Assembly: GCF_023746595.1 (NCBI RefSeq)
Contig: NZ_CP080572.1
Location: 434,001-498,000 of the forward strand
DNA from: Thermococcus argininiproducens
GTDB lineage: Archaea > Methanobacteriota_B > Thermococci > Thermococcales > Thermococcaceae
Length of the DNA: 64,000 bases
Reading direction: 5' to 3'
The notes beneath the pieces were generated by a model, which did not search any database, was not told where the DNA came from, and saw only the letters and a list, made by a program, of their open reading frames with translations. Position numbers and translations under genes: made by a program. Numbering within the stretch: position 1 is the stretch's first letter; the number at the start of each line of letters is the position of its first letter. This document shows positions 63,807 to 64,000 of the stretch, piece by piece.

Positions 63807-64000
63807 CTAACCTTCAACTTCTTTGAGATATTGTCCATATTTAACAAGTGCATACGCTGCATCGACTCCATCTTCTACAGTCTCAAAAACTGGTACTCCT
63901 ACTTTTTCTATTCTTCTAGCCATCTTCTCTGGGTAAGCTCCTCCAGGAGCTATGAATATAACTGGCTTGCCGTATTCTTGCATTCTTGCAACTGCATCAA
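63807..64000 (-). CDS. ADP-forming acyl-CoA synthetase, C-terminal fragment
   Basis: The 64 C-terminal residues of a gene that continues beyond the right edge: ...YGKPVIFIAPGGAYPEKMAR, RRIEKVGVPVFETVEDGVDA, AYALVKYGQYLKEVEG. This fits the succinyl-CoA-synthetase-like C-terminal domain of archaeal acetate-CoA ligase (ADP-forming) alpha subunits. Such enzymes make ATP from acyl-CoA produced by 2-oxoacid oxidoreductases. The fragment is short, so a related CoA-ligase cannot be excluded. Confidence 0.65.
   Translation of the reverse strand, partial: DAVARMQEYGKPVIFIAPGGAYPEKMARRIEKVGVPVFETVEDGVDAAYALVKYGQYLKEVEG

Overview
The window is chromosomal DNA of a low-GC member of the Thermococcales (Euryarchaeota), most likely a Thermococcus close to the Pyrococcus/Thermococcus divide. 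Evidence: a superoxide reductase/rubredoxin/rubrerythrin oxygen-defence set, a complete 13-gene mbx (membrane-bound sulfane-sulfur reductase) operon with SurR-type operators, a KlbA ATPase interrupted by an Ala1-type intein, class III signal-peptide pilins, archaeal-type promoters (BRE/TATA) and GGTGA-type ribosome binding sites. Coding density is high; no rRNA, CRISPR array or intact insertion sequence is present.

0-9 kb (minus strand): end of a ZIP-type metal transporter, then the oxygen/peroxide detoxification genes (two ferritin-like proteins, superoxide reductase, rubredoxin, rubrerythrin, NAD(P)H:rubredoxin oxidoreductase, diiron flavoprotein), a 2-oxoacid:ferredoxin oxidoreductase pair, and a peroxiredoxin that has lost its start and first ~45 residues at a junction with an IS200/IS605-like end. 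9-20 kb (minus): archaeal 8-oxoguanine glycosylase and the mbxABCDFGHH'MJKLN operon, which couples ferredoxin oxidation to polysulfide reduction and ion pumping.

20-34 kb: ACT-domain regulator, radical SAM protein, UDP-ManNAc(A) synthesis (wecB, wecC) with a DUF354 and a large exported protein, SpoIIM-like and LplB-like proteins, argS, a DapA-family aldolase, aRF1, BofA-like and HEAT-repeat proteins. 34-42 kb: candidate C/D box sRNA, MazG, three class III signal-peptide (pilin-like) proteins, an HTH regulator next to palindromic DNA, a site-2 protease, aconitase X (phosphomevalonate dehydratase), a structured RNA locus, the initiator tRNA and a free-standing LAGLIDADG protein. 42-47 kb: PfkB kinase and a MoxR/DUF58/DUF4129 operon. 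47-55 kb: FKBP, then a type IV pilus-like secretion motor (two TadC/FlaJ-type membrane proteins, KlbA with intein, an exported protein, a DUF515 protein). 55-64 kb: TIGR04076 protein and permuted GTPase, tungstate transporter tupABC, THUMP methyltransferase, FAH-family protein, amino-acid permease, trpS, and the end of an ADP-forming acyl-CoA synthetase subunit.

The most unusual signals are dispersed relics of an IS200/IS605-like right end (three clear copies; one beheads peroxiredoxin, one supplies the trpS stop codon) and a promoter-bearing structured RNA at about 40.19-40.35 kb whose 3' hairpin resembles that same right end, suggesting an orphan omega-RNA-like gene next to the initiator tRNA and a LAGLIDADG gene. 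Start codons were adjusted to ribosome binding sites wherever possible.
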